Below, piece by piece: positions 40,120 through 42,450 of a stretch of DNA of 42,450 nucleotides; within the stretch, counting starts at the first letter, position 1; each line of letters begins with the position of its first letter. The notes beneath the pieces were generated by a model. That model was given only the letters and a program-made list of their open reading frames with translations. It searched no databases and was not told the DNA's origin. Source of the DNA: Enterococcus sp. CSURQ0835 (GTDB lineage Bacteria > Bacillota > Bacilli > Lactobacillales > Enterococcaceae); assembly GCF_902706605.1 (NCBI RefSeq), contig NZ_CACSLH010000026.1:1-42450 (forward strand), given 5' to 3'. The position numbers were made by a program, and so were the translations under genes.

Positions 40120-41748
40120 TTAATTTCCAACTAATAAGTGGCTTAATTTTTGTTGGACATCAGGATTTTCTAAAAATTCATCATAGGTCGTTTCGCTGCG
40201 GTCCACTACGCCATTTTCTGTCAACGCAATGATTCGGTTAGCGATCGTTTGAATAAATTGATGGTCATGAGAAGCAAATAATAATGAGCCTTTATAGGCG
40301 ATCAAACCATCATTTAAAGCTGAGATCGATTCGAGATCCAAGTGATTGGTGGGATCGTCTAAAACTAAAACATTCGCTTTTGACAACATCAATTTTGACA
40401 ACATACAACGAACTTTTTCGCCTCCGGACAAGACATTGACTGGCTTCAAGACTTCATCACCAGAAAAGAGCATCCGTCCTAAGAAACTCCGTAAAAACGT
40501 ATTGTCATCTTCTTCTTTGCTGGCGTATTGCCGTAACCAGTCTAAGATCGTCAACGAATTATTGAATTCACTAGAAGGATCTTTAGGCATATACGCTTGG
40601 CTTGTCGTCACGCCCCAGCGAACAGTTCCGGTATCCGGAGTCAATTCTCCGGTGATCACTTTGAATAAAGTTGTCGTCACGATATCACTTTCAGCGATAA
40701 ATGCTACTTTGTCGTCTTTGTTCAGTGTGAAGGAAACATTTTCCAAGATCTTTTTACCATCGAGGGTGACACTGACATTTTCGACTTGCAACAAATCATT
40801 GCCGATCTCGCGTTCTGGTTTGAATTGGACGAATGGGTAGCGTCGAGACGAAGGTTGGATATCATCCAAGGTGATCTTATCTAACATTTTTTTTCGCGAA
40901 GTGGCTTGTTTTGATTTTGAGGCATTCGCAGAAAAACGCGCGATAAATTCTTGTAACTCTTTGATCTTTTCTTCTTTTTTGGCGTTAGAGTCTGCCGTTA
41001 ATTTCGCAGCTAACTGACTGGATTCTAACCAAAAGTCGTAATTTCCCACATATAATTTGATCTTACCAAAATCAAGATCGGCCATGTGAGTACACACTTT
41101 ATTTAAAAAGTGCCGGTCATGGGAGACGACGATTACGGTATTTTCAAAGTTGATCAAAAATTCTTCCAACCAATTGATAGATTGGATATCTAATCCATTG
41201 GTGGGCTCGTCTAGAAGTAAGACGTCGGGTTTGCCAAAGAGTGACTGGGCTAGCAAGACTTTGATTTTTTGACCCGCAGTTAACTCACTCATTTTTTGCT
41301 GGTGCAATTCTTCAGGAATGTTCAAACCTTGCAATAAGACGGCCGCTTCTGGCTCAGCTTCCCAGCCATTCAATTCTGCGAACTCGCCTTCTAGTTCTGC
41401 TGCTTTGATCCCATCTTCATCGGAAAAATCTTCTTTCATATAGATGGCGTCTTTTTCTTTCATGACTTCATAAAGCCGCGCATGCCCCATGATGACAGTC
41501 TCGATGACGGTATGATCTTCATAATCAAAATGATTTTGTTTTAAAGTTGCTAACCGTTCATTTGGACCTAATGTCACATTTCCAGTCGTTGGTTGGATCT
41601 CACCTGCTAAAATTTTTAAAAAAGTTGATTTCCCGGCACCATTCGCACCGATCAAGCCATAACAGTTTCCGGGCGTAAATTTGATATTTACATCATCAAA
41701 TAACTTACGATCAGAAAATTGTAAACTGACATCACTTACTGTAATCAA
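40120..41748 (-). CDS. ABC-F family ATPase, YkpA-like
   Basis: ABC-F proteins lack membrane domains and act on the ribosome. This 542-residue protein has two nucleotide-binding domains and a long charged linker (about 250-310, ending RRYPFVQFKPERE). Domain 1 has Walker A GANGAGKST (34-42), signature LTAGQ near 156-160 and DEPTNGLD (180-187). Domain 2 has a normal LSGGEKV signature, but its Walker A region (348-361) lacks a GKS/T, and Walker B reads LVLDDPTNHLD with aspartate in place of the catalytic glutamate (465). Close similarity to B. subtilis YkpA, as I remember it, suggests a housekeeping protein and not a dedicated resistance factor. Confidence 0.92.
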   Translation of the reverse strand: MITVSDVSLQFSDRKLFDDVNIKFTPGNCYGLIGANGAGKSTFLKILAGEIQPTTGNVTLGPNERLATLKQNHFDYEDHTVIETVIMGHARLYEVMKEKDAIYMKEDFSDEDGIKAAELEGEFAELNGWEAEPEAAVLLQGLNIPEELHQQKMSELTAGQKIKVLLAQSLFGKPDVLLLDEPTNGLDIQSINWLEEFLINFENTVIVVSHDRHFLNKVCTHMADLDFGKIKLYVGNYDFWLESSQLAAKLTADSNAKKEEKIKELQEFIARFSANASKSKQATSRKKMLDKITLDDIQPSSRRYPFVQFKPEREIGNDLLQVENVSVTLDGKKILENVSFTLNKDDKVAFIAESDIVTTTLFKVITGELTPDTGTVRWGVTTSQAYMPKDPSSEFNNSLTILDWLRQYASKEEDDNTFLRSFLGRMLFSGDEVLKPVNVLSGGEKVRCMLSKLMLSKANVLVLDDPTNHLDLESISALNDGLIAYKGSLLFASHDHQFIQTIANRIIALTENGVVDRSETTYDEFLENPDVQQKLSHLLVGN

Positions 41749-41851
41749 TGAATTTCCTCGCTTTTTTCTTATTTTGTCTGCTGCATTTAAATGACAAATC
41801 TCTTTGCATTATAAAGGCGACTAACCAAACTTTCAAGGAAATGACTATCAA

Positions 41852-41880
41852 TTTACTTGTCTTTTAAAATAAGTTAGACT
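41852..41880 (+). promoter_or_regulatory. Promoter for the EIIA gene
   Basis: TTTACT (41852-41857) and TAGACT (41875-41880) are 17 nt apart. An alternative pairing using TTGTCT at 41858 is possible. Confidence 0.4.
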
Positions 41881-41902
41881 AAATGCGAAAGGACGTGGGG
41901 AT

Positions 41903-42280
41903 ATGATTGGGATTATTATAGCGGGACATGATGATTTTGCGAAGGCTTTAGCTGATACCGCGCAAGCAATCATGGGACAACAAGCCGCGTTAGAAACGAT
42001 TGGTGTAAGAGCGAAACAAGAAGATCTGGCTGTTGTTTTTCAAACGGCCTTGGAAAAAGTAAAACAGAACAATACGGAAATCTTATGGCTCGTTGATATT
42101 TTCGGTGGAACGCCCTTTCATTATGCTAGCCGGCTCGTCGTGAAAGATGCACAACAACACCTTGTAACAGGCGCGAACTTGCCAATGGTCTTGCAGGCAC
42201 TGGCCAACCGTGAAGAAGGGGCTGCTGAGCTAGCTGCAGAATTAGAAAGAGAAAGTAAGACGGCGATTCGGAGCATGTAG
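41903..42280 (+). CDS. Mannose-family PTS EIIA domain protein
   Basis: This 125-residue protein is a complete, free-standing PTS EIIA domain of the mannose/fructose/sorbose family. The phosphorylated histidine is H9 in IIIAGHDDFA, and the conserved LVDIFGGTPFHYA segment lies near 73-85. EIIA passes phosphate from HPr to EIIB. The ATG at 41903 follows AAAGGACGTGGGG. No EIIB, EIIC or EIID gene follows before the hairpins at 42351-42385, so it is an orphan in this window. It could serve a transporter encoded elsewhere or act in regulation. Confidence 0.92.
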   Translation: MIGIIIAGHDDFAKALADTAQAIMGQQAALETIGVRAKQEDLAVVFQTALEKVKQNNTEILWLVDIFGGTPFHYASRLVVKDAQQHLVTGANLPMVLQALANREEGAAELAAELERESKTAIRSM

Positions 42281-42290
42281 CGAGAAAATT

Positions 42291-42325
42291 AAAAAAGTGG
42301 AAGGACCTTTTCAGGCCCTTCCACT
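42291..42325 (-). terminator. Terminator for a leftward gene beyond the right edge
   Basis: AGTGGAAGG (42296-42304) pairs with CCTTCCACT (42317-42325). The T-run follows on the minus strand only, so it serves leftward transcription. Confidence 0.6.
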
Positions 42326-42350
42326 CAGACTGTAGACAAAAGATTCATAG

Positions 42351-42385
42351 AAGGTGTAGAAATCCAATTTCTACGCCTTTTTTGT
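42351..42385 (+). terminator. EIIA gene terminator
   Basis: AAGGTGTAGAAAT (42351-42363) pairs with ATTTCTACGCCTT (42367-42379, one wobble), followed by TTTTT. Confidence 0.85.
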
Positions 42386-42411
42386 ACACTCTACTATATG
42401 TAAGTTCAAAA

Positions 42412-42442
42412 AAAGCCAAAAAAATAAAGGCCTACTGCCTTT
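42412..42442 (-). terminator. Second leftward terminator at the right edge
   Basis: On the minus strand AAAGGC (42437-42442) pairs with GCCTTT (42426-42431), followed by ATTTTTTT. It suggests a leftward gene beyond the edge. Confidence 0.55.
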
Positions 42443-42450
42443 TGTATAAC

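Overview
This window looks like the replication-origin region of a low-to-mid GC Gram-positive chromosome, most likely Enterococcus or a close relative in the Enterococcaceae. Three things point there: the gene order rpmH | dnaA-dnaN-yaaA-recF-gyrB-gyrA-rpsF-ssb-rpsR-gdpP-rplI-dnaB-purA; the leftward block rnpA-yidC-jag-mnmE-mnmG and rsmG-soj-parB; and a CroRS-type two-component pair beside a T-box-controlled serS, which matches the E. faecalis order as I remember it. The species cannot be fixed from the sequence. I read 39 protein genes; no tRNA, CRISPR array, insertion sequence or prophage was seen.

Layout. (1) 1-510: tandem rRNA-type promoters firing leftward out of the window, so an rRNA operon probably starts just beyond the left edge. 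(2) 511-5274, rightward: croR-croS, T-box-serS, and two tandem VanZ-family membrane proteins that are AT-richer than their surroundings. (3) 5315-9676: guaB, then a MerR-family regulator divergent from a 14-helix MFS exporter and its DUF4811 partner, with a shared palindromic promoter/operator. (4) 9787-14242, leftward: rsmG, parA/soj, parB/spo0J, a DUF951 protein, ychF and a DUF1129 membrane protein, probably one operon. (5) 14243-14845: a roughly 600-bp non-coding block ending in a perfect parS. (6) 14846-21704, leftward: mnmE, mnmG and a secreted C39-like protein preceded by a double leader; then rnpA-yidC-jag; then rpmH. (7) 21705-23704: bipartite oriC around dnaA. (8) 23705-36433, rightward: DNA replication, supercoiling, single-strand binding and ribosomal genes. 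(9) 36605-42280: purA, a DegV protein, a LysR regulator, a YkpA-type ABC-F ATPase and an orphan mannose-family EIIA domain.

The genes form a chromosome replication and segregation hub. DnaA acts on box clusters either side of its own gene, and a DnaA-trio-like unwinding element precedes dnaN. ParA and ParB act on three perfect parS sites, one about 7 kb left and two about 9-10 kb right of dnaA. Close to the origin, most genes point away from it.

Nothing here is a clearly new multi-gene system. The items most worth a second look are a compact RNA/terminator module between jag and mnmE, an operator whose two arms are the -35 boxes of divergent promoters, a permuted parS-like inverted repeat at the rsmG transcription start, a perfect DnaA box pair in the lysR leader far from oriC, and a tandem VanZ pair whose second copy has lost the family's conserved polar residues.
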